Made by a program: the position numbers and the translations under genes. A DNA stretch of 64,000 bases from Fodinibacter sp963730365 (GTDB lineage: Bacteria; Actinomycetota; Actinomycetes; Actinomycetales; Dermatophilaceae): NCBI GenBank assembly GCA_963730365.1, contig CAVSRM010000008.1, forward strand, positions 434,001 through 498,000. Direction: 5' to 3'. The notes under the pieces were generated by a model, which worked only from the letters and a program-made list of their open reading frames with translations, searched no databases and had not been told where the DNA came from. This document shows, one piece after another, positions 49,718 to 58,112 of this stretch; within the stretch, counting starts at the first letter, position 1, and each line of letters begins with the position of its first letter.

Positions 49718-50832
49718 ACCGCGACGCCGCAGACGCGCCCGTCGTCTCCGCGGTGGAGGCCACCGCATACACCATCCCCACCGACCAGCCCGAGGCCGAC
49801 GGCACGATCGCGTGGGACGACACGACCATCGTCGTCGTCCGCGTCCACGCAGACGGGGTGGTCGGGACGGGATGGACCTACGGGTCGGCGGCGATCGCGC
49901 CCCTCGTCGAGCAGACGCTTGCACCGGTCGTCACCGGGACGAACGCCCTGGCCAACGTCGCGACCTGGTCGCGGCTGGTCCGGGCCCTGCGCAACGTGGG
50001 ACGCCCCGGGGTGGCAGGGATGGGCCTGTCCGCGGTCGACTGCGCGCTGTGGGACCTCAAGGCGCGCCTGCTCGCGCTACCCCTACACCGGTTGCTCGGG
50101 GCTGACCGCGACCAGGTGCCGCTCTACGGGTCCGGCGGCTTCACCACCTACGGCCGCGACCGCCTGGAGCGGCAGCTGCGCGGCTGGGTCGAGGATGCCG
50201 GGATGCGCGCGGTCAAGATCAAGATCGGGGAGTCGTGGGGCACGCGAGTGGACCGCGACCTCGACCGGGTGCGACAGGCCCGCGACGTCATCGGGCCAGA
50301 CGTCGAGCTGTTCGTCGACGCCAACGGCGGCTACACCGTGGGTCAGGCCGTGCGGGTGGGTAGAACCCTGGACGCACTCGACGTCCGCTGGTTCGAGGAG
50401 CCGGTCTCCAGCGACGACCTCGCCGGGCTCAGGACGGTACGGCGTGGCGTGCTCGCCGACGTGACGGCTGGGGAGTACGGCTTCACCCTCGACGACTTCC
50501 ACAGCCTCTGCGAGGCAGACGCCCTGGACTGCCTCCAGGTCGACGTGACCCGCTGTGGCGGGATCACCGAGCTGCTGCGAGTCGCGGCCCTCGCCGCGTC
50601 CACCCACCTTGAGGTGTCCGGACACTGCGCCCCTCACCAGCACGCCCCGGTAATGGCGGCCGTCCCCAACCTCAGGCACCTGGAGTACTTCCACGACCAC
50701 GTGCGGATCGAGCGGATGTTCTTCGACGGCGCCCCGGACCCCGTCGACGGCGCACTCCCGCTGCCTGCCGAGCTCCCCGGCAACGGGCTGAGCTTCCGCC
50801 CGGAACGGGCTGCCCACTACCGGGCCGGATGA
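49714..50832 (+). CDS. Enolase-superfamily enzyme (mandelate racemase/sugar acid dehydratase type)
   Basis: 372 residues from GTG 49714. Lysines in RAVKIKIGESWG (KxK), metal ligands in ELFVDANGGYT (Asp), RWFEEPV (Glu) and TAGEYGF (Glu), and a possible His base in EVSGHCAPHQHAPV. This mandelate racemase-like set abstracts the alpha proton of a carboxylate; in sugar catabolism such enzymes dehydrate aldonates to 2-keto-3-deoxy acids. The exact substrate is unknown. Last intact gene of the operon, coupled to the ThDP gene; a decayed gene follows. Confidence 0.88.
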   Translation: MNRDAADAPVVSAVEATAYTIPTDQPEADGTIAWDDTTIVVVRVHADGVVGTGWTYGSAAIAPLVEQTLAPVVTGTNALANVATWSRLVRALRNVGRPGVAGMGLSAVDCALWDLKARLLALPLHRLLGADRDQVPLYGSGGFTTYGRDRLERQLRGWVEDAGMRAVKIKIGESWGTRVDRDLDRVRQARDVIGPDVELFVDANGGYTVGQAVRVGRTLDALDVRWFEEPVSSDDLAGLRTVRRGVLADVTAGEYGFTLDDFHSLCEADALDCLQVDVTRCGGITELLRVAALAASTHLEVSGHCAPHQHAPVMAAVPNLRHLEYFHDHVRIERMFFDGAPDPVDGALPLPAELPGNGLSFRPERAAHYRAG

Positions 50833-50886
50833 CCCTGTACCGGCCGATCTCGACCCGCCCGATCGAGCTTGGCGAAAGGAGACCCG

Positions 50887-51072
50887 TGCCGAGCTGGCTC
50901 GTCGCCCTGTCCGTCACGTCGCTGGGCCCTGCCGCGGCCTGCGCCCTGTGGATTGCCGCCGACGTGCAGCGCCGGCCTCAGCCGTGTCGTCGCGGACCTT
51001 GTCAACGGCGACGTGGGAGCCATCGAGGATGCCGTCGAAGCCGCCTGGCGCCTTCAGCAACGTGGAGACTGA
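50887..51072 (+). pseudogene. Frameshifted small membrane protein
   Basis: GTG 50887 has AAAGGAG upstream and reads PSWLVALSVTSLGPAAACAL, then ADVQRRP. The natural continuation is in the next frame, LSRVVADLVNGDVGAIEDAV then EAAWRLQQRGD, ending at 51072. One frameshift near 50965 separates a good start from a good end. It is either a pseudogene or a sequence error. Confidence 0.5.
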
Positions 51073-51084
51073 GACGGACGCGAC

Positions 51085-51329
51085 ATCCCCGCCACCCAGC
51101 CGACCTGGACGCGGGCCGGGTTCACACCGCCGACCCAACCCATGCCCTACGTCATGGGGGACAGCGGTGACATCGTCGCGATCCTGTGGTCCGAGCACGA
51201 CCCGCTCGCTCGGGGGCGGGCGGGCCGGGGCCCTCGATCATCGACCTGCCGTCACCCGGCTGCTGGTCCCTTGACCTGACGTGGGGCACTCAGCGCGACC
51301 ACATCCAGCTGGAGTACGTCTCGAGCTGA
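51085..51329 (+). pseudogene. Broken C-terminal fragment of an actinobacterial surface/secreted protein
   Basis: One frame gives TQPMPYVMGDSGDIVAILWS then EHDPLA. After a shift around 51215-51228 another frame gives GPSIIDLPSPGCWSLDLTWG then DHIQLEYVSS and a stop at 51329. The order (IVAILW..DPL, then GPSIVDLP.PGCW) is what I expect of one intact domain of unknown function, so this is a frameshifted remnant with an internal deletion. Confidence 0.5.
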
Positions 51330-51587
51330 AGCCTTGTCCGGGCCGGGTTGCGCCGGGCCGCGAGCATGGTCCAGCTCGGGCATGTCGCATCGGAGGCTCC
51401 GGGGGCCGCGCGACCGCGTCGTGGCCACCTCGACCCACACCAGTCGCACCCTCCCAGGACTTGTCCGGCGTGGGCGCCTGGCAGCCCGTGCACTCCCGGC
51501 CCGCCTCGGCGAGGCCACGGGTGTACCGAATGCGACAGGTCGCCTGGCGGCGGAAGGGCGCGCGTCCGCGACACGGGCGCGTGGGTG

Positions 51588-52235
51588 CTAGGCGTCGGGG
51601 AGGAACGTGCGCGTCCAGACCTGGGTGAGGAGACGGGCGTACTGGGTGGGGGTGTGCCCGTGTTCGGCGAGGAGCTGGAAGTAGTCGGGGGAGTTCATCG
51701 ACCAGGTCAGGGTGGCGATCTGGTCGACGTCGACCCCTGCGCGAAGCTCGCCGGTCGCGAGCAGGTCCTGGGCAAACCGACGCATGTTTGCGGCACGCCG
51801 CCGCGACAGCATCAGGTAGAGGGCTTGGCAGTCAGGGTCTCGTGCTCCGGCGTCGCGCAGGGCGAGGGCCAGGGGGACGGTCTGTGGGAGCCGCTCGGCG
51901 AGTGCAGCGGCGTACGTGTCGATCTTCTCCCGCGCGCTCGTGGCTTCGCGGATCCGTTGCACGTAGTCCCGCTCGCCGGCTGGCAGCGGCGTTGCGGAGT
52001 CGGCGAGCTCCATGTCGTGCACCGCGAGCAGCAGCTGCGGCTTGCGCCCCACCGAGGCGTAGACGGTGTCGACCGAGACCCCGGCCCGTGCGGCGACCTG
52101 TGCGACCGAGGTGCCGTCGTAGCCCGTTGCGCTGAAGAGCTCCCGGGCCGCATCCAGGATGCCGGCCCGGGTCCGCTCGGCCGCGGCGCGACGTCGCCGG
52201 GTGTTGTAGGTGCGGGTCTTGACCGGGCCGGACAT
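51588..52235 (-). CDS. TetR family transcriptional regulator
   Basis: 215 residues. HTH near the N-terminus: RAGILDAARELFSATGYDGT, SVAQVAARAGVSVDTVYASV. The C-terminal ligand domain is helical (EKIDTYAAALAERLPQTVPL). The ATG at 52235 is preceded by a short gap to the divergent cupin gene, and a palindrome (CGTATT...AATACG) lies between them. Probably represses the cupin gene. Confidence 0.9.
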   Translation of the reverse strand: MSGPVKTRTYNTRRRRAAAERTRAGILDAARELFSATGYDGTSVAQVAARAGVSVDTVYASVGRKPQLLLAVHDMELADSATPLPAGERDYVQRIREATSAREKIDTYAAALAERLPQTVPLALALRDAGARDPDCQALYLMLSRRRAANMRRFAQDLLATGELRAGVDVDQIATLTWSMNSPDYFQLLAEHGHTPTQYARLLTQVWTRTFLPDA

Positions 52236-52265
52236 GGGATCTACTGTACCAATATTCGTCCGAAA

Positions 52266-52284
52266 CGTATTCGGGTGAAATACG
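52266..52284. promoter_or_regulatory. Candidate TetR operator
   Basis: CGTATT (52266-52271) and AATACG (52279-52284) are perfect 6-base arms around a 7-base centre. The site lies in the 64 bases between the divergent TetR and cupin starts, with further A/T-rich sequence (AATATTCG) to its left that could be a second site or the -10 region. Confidence 0.5.
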
Positions 52285-52299
52285 CCGAGGAGGCGCCCG

Positions 52300-52809
52300 A
52301 TGCCCAAGGTGACAGGTGGTCCAGCCGTAGCGCACATGCGCAGGACCGGGAGCGGACGTGGGACGTGGGCGATGCAGTCCCTGTTCGAGCACCTCATCGA
52401 GTCAGACGAGACGGGAGGAGAACTCGGCGTGGCGATGGTCACCCAGCCCCCCGGCGTCGCCACGCCTCTGCATTCGCACGCCCACGAGGCCGAGGCGTTC
52501 TACCTCCTCGATGGCACCATGGACTATCGCGCCGGCGACGAAGACTTCCGGCTCGAGCCCGGCTGTTTCATGTACCTACCCGCGGGCGTGCCCCACGCTT
52601 TTCGCATCCGAGGGACCGAGCCGGCCAGGTTCCTCGCCCTTGCCGTGCCGGGAGGGCTGTTCTCCCTCTACGACGAGGTCGGACTCCCGGCGACCGAGCT
52701 CCGCCTTCCGGGGCGCGACGGCCTCACCCCTGAGGTCGAGATCCCCGCATGGGCCCATGTCGCTCCGCGATACGGCCTCCAGGTCCTCGGGCCGCCTATC
52801 CCGGAGTAG
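52300..52809 (+). CDS. Cupin domain protein
   Basis: 169 residues. Metal-binding cupin motif 1 is visible as PLHSHAHEAEAFYLLDGTMD (two His, one Glu) and motif 2 as PAGVPHAFRIRG (His). Single-domain cupins of this kind are quercetinase- or oxygenase-like, or simple ligand binders. GAGGAGG precedes the ATG at normal distance. Divergent from a TetR regulator, so the substrate may also be the inducer. Confidence 0.85.
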   Translation: MPKVTGGPAVAHMRRTGSGRGTWAMQSLFEHLIESDETGGELGVAMVTQPPGVATPLHSHAHEAEAFYLLDGTMDYRAGDEDFRLEPGCFMYLPAGVPHAFRIRGTEPARFLALAVPGGLFSLYDEVGLPATELRLPGRDGLTPEVEIPAWAHVAPRYGLQVLGPPIPE

Positions 52810-53094
52810 GCCCCATCACCATCCCGTACATCCCCCGCGACCTGAGCCTCCGTCGGCGAATCAGTTCGGGGTCGCGAGAGTCATGAGACCGCACCCATCT
52901 CCTTCGAGTCCGCATCCCGTGGGCGCTCGCACCATTGTCGACGCAGATGTGTCGCCACCACAGCCCCGGGAGAGTGCCCCTGGCAGCCCAGCCTCAAGGC
53001 AGGTCGACTGGCGGCGAAGTGGGGCAGGTTCCGATGAACTTCGAAGGGCGCCTCGGTGCCAACTCATGAGGATCCCTCATCGAGGACGGCGTCG

Positions 53095-53100
53095 TACGAT
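53095..53100 (+). promoter_or_regulatory. -10 element implying leaderless transcription
   Basis: TACGAT at 53095-53100 ends six bases before GTG 53107, the distance expected when the mRNA begins at the start codon. No ribosome site precedes the GTG. Confidence 0.5.
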
Positions 53101-53106
53101 GCTCGT

Positions 53107-53634
53107 GTGCCGGAGTCGTTCGCCGCGATGCTCAAGGGCGGACATCCCAACTCCCTCGGCCGGACCGAGGACGTCGTCGCCATGGTGCTGGCCGATCGTG
53201 CTCGGCTGGAGGAGCTGTTCGCGACCATGGCCAACCCCGACGAGGTGGTCCGCCTGCGAGTGGGGGACGCCTTGGAGAAGGTCTGCCGCAAGCAACCCGG
53301 CTGGTTCGTGCCGCACGTCGAGCGCCTTCTCGGCGACCTCGGGCGGATCGAGCAGCCGTCCGTTCAGTGGCACGTGGCCCAGATGCTCCAGCACCTACGC
53401 CATCGCCTCACCGCGGACCAGGCCGGGCGGGCTACCGGGCTGCTCCAGCAGAACCTGGCCAGCTCGACCGACTGGATCGTCTTGAACGTGACGATGGACG
53501 TCCTGACCGACTGGGCGAATCACGATCCGTGGCTGGCCGGCTGGCTCACGCCGGAGCTCGAGCGTCTCCGCCAGGACCACCGGAAGTCCGTCGCCCTGCG
53601 TGCCGCCAAGCGCCTTGCCGAGCTTGCGGAGTGA
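53107..53634 (+). CDS. HEAT-repeat-like helical protein
   Basis: 175 residues from GTG 53107; another GTG at 53056 is possible. Consists of antiparallel helix pairs: MLKGGHPNSLGRTEDVVAMV, MANPDEVVRLRVGDALEKVC, QPSVQWHVAQMLQHLRHRL, IVLNVTMDVLTDWANHDPWL. This is the HEAT/ARM pattern used for protein binding. No catalytic motif. Position suggests a leaderless single gene. Function unknown. Confidence 0.75.
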   Translation: MPESFAAMLKGGHPNSLGRTEDVVAMVLADRARLEELFATMANPDEVVRLRVGDALEKVCRKQPGWFVPHVERLLGDLGRIEQPSVQWHVAQMLQHLRHRLTADQAGRATGLLQQNLASSTDWIVLNVTMDVLTDWANHDPWLAGWLTPELERLRQDHRKSVALRAAKRLAELAE

Positions 53635-53701
53635 CGACCCCGGTCTCGGACGTCAGGCAACGGGTTGTCGCGAGGGCTGCGCCGCGTCGAGAGCCCCAGA
53701 C

Positions 53702-53726
53702 GGCGTGTTCTGTTCACTCGACGGGT
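53702..53726 (+). repeat. 25-bp element shared with 18269-18293
   Basis: Contains GTGTTCTGTTCACTCGACGG. It matches the minus strand of 18269-18293 at 24 of 25 positions. Unlike that copy it is not part of a perfect hairpin. It sits in the 246 bases between the HEAT-like gene and the convergent DUF6584-like gene. Confidence 0.6.
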
Positions 53727-53880
53727 GGAGCCGGAGAGCCCTATCGGGCGGGGGACGCGGCGAGGCTGTCCGAGATCGCCGGATGAAGGGTAGGCGTCGG
53801 CCCGCGCACTCCCGTGAGGACACCTTGATGAGTCAGGGCGCGCCCGCCTCCCATGCCCGTGCCCGCCGACGCGGGTCCGC

Positions 53881-54435
53881 TCAGCCCGGAACGAGCCAGC
53901 GCAGCACGGTCACCAGGCCGATGACACCGCAGGCGACGAAGGCCGCCGCCGCGAGCCAGGCGATGAACTGGGCGGCGTCCAGGCCACCCTCGCCGTCGCC
54001 GTCGCCGCCATCACCGTCGTCGTGGGCGCCGTGCGAGCCCGATGAGTCGCCCTGCGGCCGGTCGGACTCCTCGATGCTGGCATCGAGCGCGCGCGCCCGC
54101 TCGCGCAGGGCCTCCAGCCGGGCTGACTGCGGGTCGGCGCGGACCGAGGCCGGCAGGGAACGCCACATCGAAGGGAAGTCGTCGTGGTTTCGCTCCCTCC
54201 AGGCGGCAACGGCTTCGTCGACCTCGGGGCCCTTCGCCCCCGCGGCGAACCACATGGCGCCGGCGGCAGGCAGATCTCCCATCCCGTGGTAGACCTCGCC
54301 CAGCAGCATCAGGGCGTCGGGATCGCGGTGACCCTCGAGGTGGCGCTCGAGGACGTCACGGGCTCGCCACGCCGAGCCCTCTGCCACCGCGGCCCTGGCC
54401 TGGTCGACCTGGGCACTCTCGGATGTGCCGCTCAT
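53881..54435 (-). CDS. DUF6584-like protein with C-terminal membrane helix
   Basis: 184 residues. The N-terminal helical part (VDQARAAVAEGSAWRARDVL, ALMLLGEVYHGMGDLPAAGA, MWFAAGAKGPEVDEAVAAWR) looks like a short TPR-type array and fits DUF6584. An acidic Gly/Asp-rich linker and a single C-terminal helix (QFIAWLAAAAFVACGVIGLV) follow, giving a tail-anchored protein. Start overlaps the ltrA stop (ATGA). Confidence 0.75.
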   Translation of the reverse strand: MSGTSESAQVDQARAAVAEGSAWRARDVLERHLEGHRDPDALMLLGEVYHGMGDLPAAGAMWFAAGAKGPEVDEAVAAWRERNHDDFPSMWRSLPASVRADPQSARLEALRERARALDASIEESDRPQGDSSGSHGAHDDGDGGDGDGEGGLDAAQFIAWLAAAAFVACGVIGLVTVLRWLVPG

Positions 54436-55664
54436 CGCGCGACCTCCATCCCTTGGCGAACCCGGTAGACCACGAAGCCTCCCAGAATCAGGCCCATGAG
54501 GAGGACCGACAGACCCATCGACCCGACCAGCAGCGCAGTCGCGAGACACCCGAGCGACACGACGACAGCCGGAACCATCGTTCCCACCGCCTCCCGGCCC
54601 CCCAGGGCGTGCAGCCCCGACACCGTGAGCGCGACGACGCCAATGGCGACCGCGAGGGCGAGAGCGATCGCCGCGGTGCCGGCCTGCGCCTCGCCCTGCA
54701 CCACCTCGACCCCCGCGGCGAGGGCCGACCCCACGGCTGCGACCGACGCGAAGATCGGCAGGTGCCCGTAGCCGAAGATCCACACGGACCGTGGGTCCTC
54801 GACGATCGTCACGTGGTCGCGGGAGAAGTAGACCCACCACAGGGAGAACACGATGAGCAGGCCGCCGAGGATGAGCGGGGCCATCTCCCAGGTGAGCCCC
54901 GCTGCGCCGGCCGGCTCCGCGGCATACGGCGCGGTGTGCCCACCGGAGCCCTCCTCGACCGGCGCCGCCAACGCACCCTGGATGGCCTGCACCGACGACA
55001 GGATGACCTCACCGAGCACGATGATCGTGAGCAGGCCGTAGCGCTCGGCGATGTGGTGCGGGTGGAACGGGGTCCGCCCGCCACGACGCTCGGCGAGGAC
55101 CGGCACGAGGAGCTCGAGCGCGACGAGCAGGAGGAAGGACCAGACCAGCCAGCCGTCGGGGGCCCACAGCCGCGCGATCCACAGCACCTGCACGGCCGAG
55201 ATCCCCACGGCGTACCACAGGGCCGTCACCCGCCCCTCGGGGTGGCCCCGGGCAGCACGGAGCCACAGGCCCACCATCGCGAACCGCATGATCGCATAGC
55301 CGATCACCACCGTGGTGGACTGGCCGTCGGCGAAGATGTCGGGCACTCCCGCGGCGAGGAACAGCGCACCGGCCATGATGACGAAGGTCAGCACCCGAAA
55401 GATCACGTCGTCGTTGTCGTAGGCCGAGGCGAACCACGTGTAGTTCATCCAGGCCCACCAGATGGCGAACCAGGTGAGGGTGTAGCCCACGATGGTCTCG
55501 TAGTGAGCCGCCGCCAGCCCGTGGTGCAGCTCCGCGGCGTTGCTCGCGATGGCGACGACGAAGACCAGGTCGAAGAGCAGCTCCAGCGGCGTGGCCGCAC
55601 GGCCGCGCTCACCGGCGTTCCGGGCCACGACCGGCCGCCGCAGGGCCACGGGGATGATGCTCAC
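54432..55664 (-). CDS. ltrA: Low temperature requirement protein A (LtrA) family membrane protein
   Basis: 410 residues from GTG 55664, about ten to twelve helices. The LtrA signature ATPLELLFDLVFVVAI opens the protein; WAWMNYTWFASAYDNDDVIF and HIAERYGLLTIIVLGEVIL are also family hallmarks. Function is not established; first linked to growth of Listeria at low temperature. The -10-like TACTTT (minus strand) ends about five bases before the GTG, suggesting a leaderless mRNA. Divergent from the FadE5-like gene, with shared control sequence between. Confidence 0.88.
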   Translation of the reverse strand: MSIIPVALRRPVVARNAGERGRAATPLELLFDLVFVVAIASNAAELHHGLAAAHYETIVGYTLTWFAIWWAWMNYTWFASAYDNDDVIFRVLTFVIMAGALFLAAGVPDIFADGQSTTVVIGYAIMRFAMVGLWLRAARGHPEGRVTALWYAVGISAVQVLWIARLWAPDGWLVWSFLLLVALELLVPVLAERRGGRTPFHPHHIAERYGLLTIIVLGEVILSSVQAIQGALAAPVEEGSGGHTAPYAAEPAGAAGLTWEMAPLILGGLLIVFSLWWVYFSRDHVTIVEDPRSVWIFGYGHLPIFASVAAVGSALAAGVEVVQGEAQAGTAAIALALAVAIGVVALTVSGLHALGGREAVGTMVPAVVVSLGCLATALLVGSMGLSVLLMGLILGGFVVYRVRQGMEVAR

Positions 55665-55712
55665 GAACGAAAGTATGCCGGGGGCGGTGTCGCGGTACCC
55701 CCTTGCGTTTGT

Positions 55713-55757
55713 TACCCGTGGGTAGCACACTGGTAAGCAAGCGCTCACTCGTTTACC
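55713..55757. promoter_or_regulatory. Palindromic elements between ltrA and the acyl-CoA dehydrogenase gene
   Basis: TACCC-GT-GGGTA (55713-55724) is a perfect-arm palindrome. GGTAA (55732-55736) and TTACC (55753-55757) form a second, wider one around AAGCGCTCACTCG. They lie 15-60 bases before the ATG of the FadE5-like gene and could bind a fatty-acid-responsive repressor or regulate both divergent genes. Confidence 0.4.
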
Positions 55758-55771
55758 TGGAGGTCATGGCC

Positions 55772-57643
55772 ATGGGCCACTACAAGAGCAACCTGCGCGA
55801 CATCGAGTTCAACCTCTTCGAGGTGCTCGGTCGCGGCGACGTCCTGGGATCCGGCCCCTACGCCGACCTCGACACCGACACCGCCCGCGAGATGCTCAAG
55901 GAGGTCGCGCGGCTCTCCGAGAACGAGCTGGCCGAGTCCTTCGAGGACTCCGACCGCAACCCCCCGGTCTACGACCCGGCCACGCAGGCCGTGACGATGC
56001 CCGAGTCGTTCCGGAAGTCCTTCGACGCCTACCGCGAGAGCGGCTTCTGGGCCATCGACCTCCAGGCCGAGCTGGGCGGCACCGTGGCACCGCCCAGCCT
56101 GCGCTGGGGCGTCAACGAGATGCTGCTGGGCTCCAACCCCGCCGTCGCGATGTTCGCCGCCTCCTACGGCTTCGCCAAGCTCCTCTACACCCTGGGCAAC
56201 GACGAGCAGAAGAAGCTCGCCCAGCTCATCGTCGACAACGGCTGGCACTGCACCATGGTGCTCACCGAGCCGGATGCCGGGTCCGACGTCGGCGCCGGCC
56301 GCACCAAGGCCGTGCAGAACGACGACGGCACCTGGACCCTCACCGGGGTCAAGCGCTTCATCACCAGCGCCGAGTCCGACATGGTCGACAACGTCGTGCA
56401 CTTCGTGCTCGCCCGCCCCGAGGGCGCCGGGCCCGGGACCAAGGGCCTCTCGCTCTTCGTGCTCACCAAGTACGACGTCGACCTCGACACCGGTGAGCTC
56501 GGCGAGCGCAACGGCGTCTACGTCACCAATGTCGAGAAGAAGATGGGCCTGAAGGTCTCGACGACCTGCGAACTGACCTTCGGCGGCGAGAAGCCCGCCG
56601 TCGGCACCCTGCTCGGCGACACCCACAACGGCATCGCACAGATGTTCCACGTCATCGAGAACGCACGGATGATGGTGGGCACCAAGGCCATCGCGACGCT
56701 GTCCACCGGCTACCTCAACGCCCTCGAGTACGCGAAGGTGCGGGTGCAGGGCGCCGACCTCACCCAGATGACCGACAAGAGCGCCCCGCGCGTCACGATC
56801 ACCCATCACCCCGACGTGCGCCGGTCGCTCATGCTGCAGAAGGCGTATGCCGAGGGGCTGCGCGGTCTCGTGCTCTACACCGCGAGCCAGCAGGACATCG
56901 TCGACCAGCACGTCCTCAGCACCGGCGCCGAGGACTTCGAGCCCGGCTCGCCGGCCGACGTCGCCAACCGGGTCAACGACCTCCTCCTGCCCATCGTCAA
57001 GGGTCTCGGCTCCGAGCGCGCCTGGACGCTGCTGGGCACCGAGTCGCTCCAGACGTTCGGCGGGTCCGGCTTCCTCCAGGACTACCCGGTGGAGCAGTAC
57101 GTCCGCGACGCCAAGATCGACACGCTCTACGAGGGCACGACGGCCATCCAGGGCCTGGACTTCTTCTTCCGCAAGATCGTGCGCGACAAGGGCCAGGCAC
57201 TGACCCACCTGTCGAGCCAGATCCAGGAGTTCGCCAAGGGCCTCGGGACCCACGAGGGGCGCCTGGACCGCGAGCGCGAGCTGCTCGGCCAGGGCCTCGA
57301 GGACATCCAGGGCACCCTGGGCTTCATGGTCGGCGAGCTGATGAAGTCCGACCCGCGTCAGGGTGGCGACGTCGCCAACCTCTACAAGGTCGGCCAGAAC
57401 ACGACCCGGCTGCTGCTCGGTGCGGGCGACCTGGTCGTCGGGTGGCTGCTCCTGCGACAGGCCGACGTGGCGCTCAGCGCACTGGAGGCGGGCGCCGACG
57501 GCAAGGACAAGGACTTCTACGAAGGGAAGGTCGCGGCGGCACAGTTCTTCGCGCGCCAGGTGCTCCCCCGCCTGGGTTCGGAGCGCGCGATGGCCGAGGC
57601 CACCGACAACGCCCTCATGGACGTGCCGGAGTCGGCCTTCTGA
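55772..57643 (+). CDS. Acyl-CoA dehydrogenase, FadE5-like
   Basis: 623 residues, the long form found in actinobacteria. MGHYKSNLRDIEFNLFEVLG matches the FadE5 N-terminus. The FAD-binding strand CTMVLTEPDAGSDVG and the catalytic glutamate E454 in LYEGTTAIQGLDFF are present, plus a C-terminal extension of about 150 residues (LTHLSSQIQEFAKGLGTHEG). It oxidises long-chain acyl-CoA to enoyl-CoA and hands electrons to ETF; the EtfD homologue at 14895 is the probable route to the quinone pool. ATG 55772 has GGAGG eight bases upstream; 55766 has it only two bases away. Confidence 0.93.
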   Translation: MGHYKSNLRDIEFNLFEVLGRGDVLGSGPYADLDTDTAREMLKEVARLSENELAESFEDSDRNPPVYDPATQAVTMPESFRKSFDAYRESGFWAIDLQAELGGTVAPPSLRWGVNEMLLGSNPAVAMFAASYGFAKLLYTLGNDEQKKLAQLIVDNGWHCTMVLTEPDAGSDVGAGRTKAVQNDDGTWTLTGVKRFITSAESDMVDNVVHFVLARPEGAGPGTKGLSLFVLTKYDVDLDTGELGERNGVYVTNVEKKMGLKVSTTCELTFGGEKPAVGTLLGDTHNGIAQMFHVIENARMMVGTKAIATLSTGYLNALEYAKVRVQGADLTQMTDKSAPRVTITHHPDVRRSLMLQKAYAEGLRGLVLYTASQQDIVDQHVLSTGAEDFEPGSPADVANRVNDLLLPIVKGLGSERAWTLLGTESLQTFGGSGFLQDYPVEQYVRDAKIDTLYEGTTAIQGLDFFFRKIVRDKGQALTHLSSQIQEFAKGLGTHEGRLDRERELLGQGLEDIQGTLGFMVGELMKSDPRQGGDVANLYKVGQNTTRLLLGAGDLVVGWLLLRQADVALSALEAGADGKDKDFYEGKVAAAQFFARQVLPRLGSERAMAEATDNALMDVPESAF

Positions 57644-57790
57644 GCCGCCCAGCACGGCGACGAACAGCACGACCAGCACCACCGGACTCGACCAGTCCAC
57701 ACCGTCCGGCCGGGCCGATCAGCCCGGCCGGACCCCAGGCCCCGAGTCGGGCACGCCGCCACGAGCGCGTGCCCGACCCGGCCCCACGAC

Positions 57791-57819
57791 GAAGGCCCAC
57801 CCGGATCGGGTGGGCCTTC
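57791..57819. terminator. Bidirectional terminator
   Basis: A perfect 13-bp stem, GAAGGCCCACCCG with CGGGTGGGCCTTC, around the loop GAT. It lies between the convergent acyl-CoA dehydrogenase and DUF6458-like genes. Confidence 0.88.
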
Positions 57820-57854
57820 TCGGTGCGTGCTGCCGCGATGCGGCGGCTTCGTGC

Positions 57855-58112
57855 TCAGCCGGGGTCGACGTCGGTGCGGTCGACGCGCGACCCGGTGTTG
57901 GGGTCGACCTGGCTCTGCCGCGTGGCGCTGTAGCCCTGGCGGGAGCGGTTGCGGTTGGAGGAGACCACGAACGAGAGGATGATCGCGAGCACGCCGCAGA
58001 TCATGAGGATCATGCCGACGGTGGGAATGTCGATGCCCGCGAAGGAGGCCTCGACGGCGAAGTAGAGGATCGCGCCGAGCGCGAGCAGGAAGATGCCGAG
58101 TCCGATGTACAT
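57855..58112 (-). CDS. DUF6458-like small two-helix membrane protein
   Basis: 85 residues. Two helices (MYIGLGIFLLALGAILYFAV; VGMILMICGVLAIILSFVV) joined by EASFAGIDIPT, then a basic and polar tail (SSNRNRSRQGYSATRQS). The layout and the MYIGLGIFLLA start are typical of DUF6458 in actinobacteria. Membrane protein of unknown role. Confidence 0.85.
   Translation of the reverse strand: MYIGLGIFLLALGAILYFAVEASFAGIDIPTVGMILMICGVLAIILSFVVSSNRNRSRQGYSATRQSQVDPNTGSRVDRTDVDPG

Noticed and set aside
47675..49924. A 749-codon minus-strand open frame
   Set aside because: Antisense shadow of the ThDP enzyme gene; no motif, and composition is typical of a third-position-GC mirror frame.
25939..53880. Possible attachment-site duplicate of the tRNA-Gly 3' end
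   Set aside because: I could not find a second copy by reading; an alignment would be needed, so no att site is reported.
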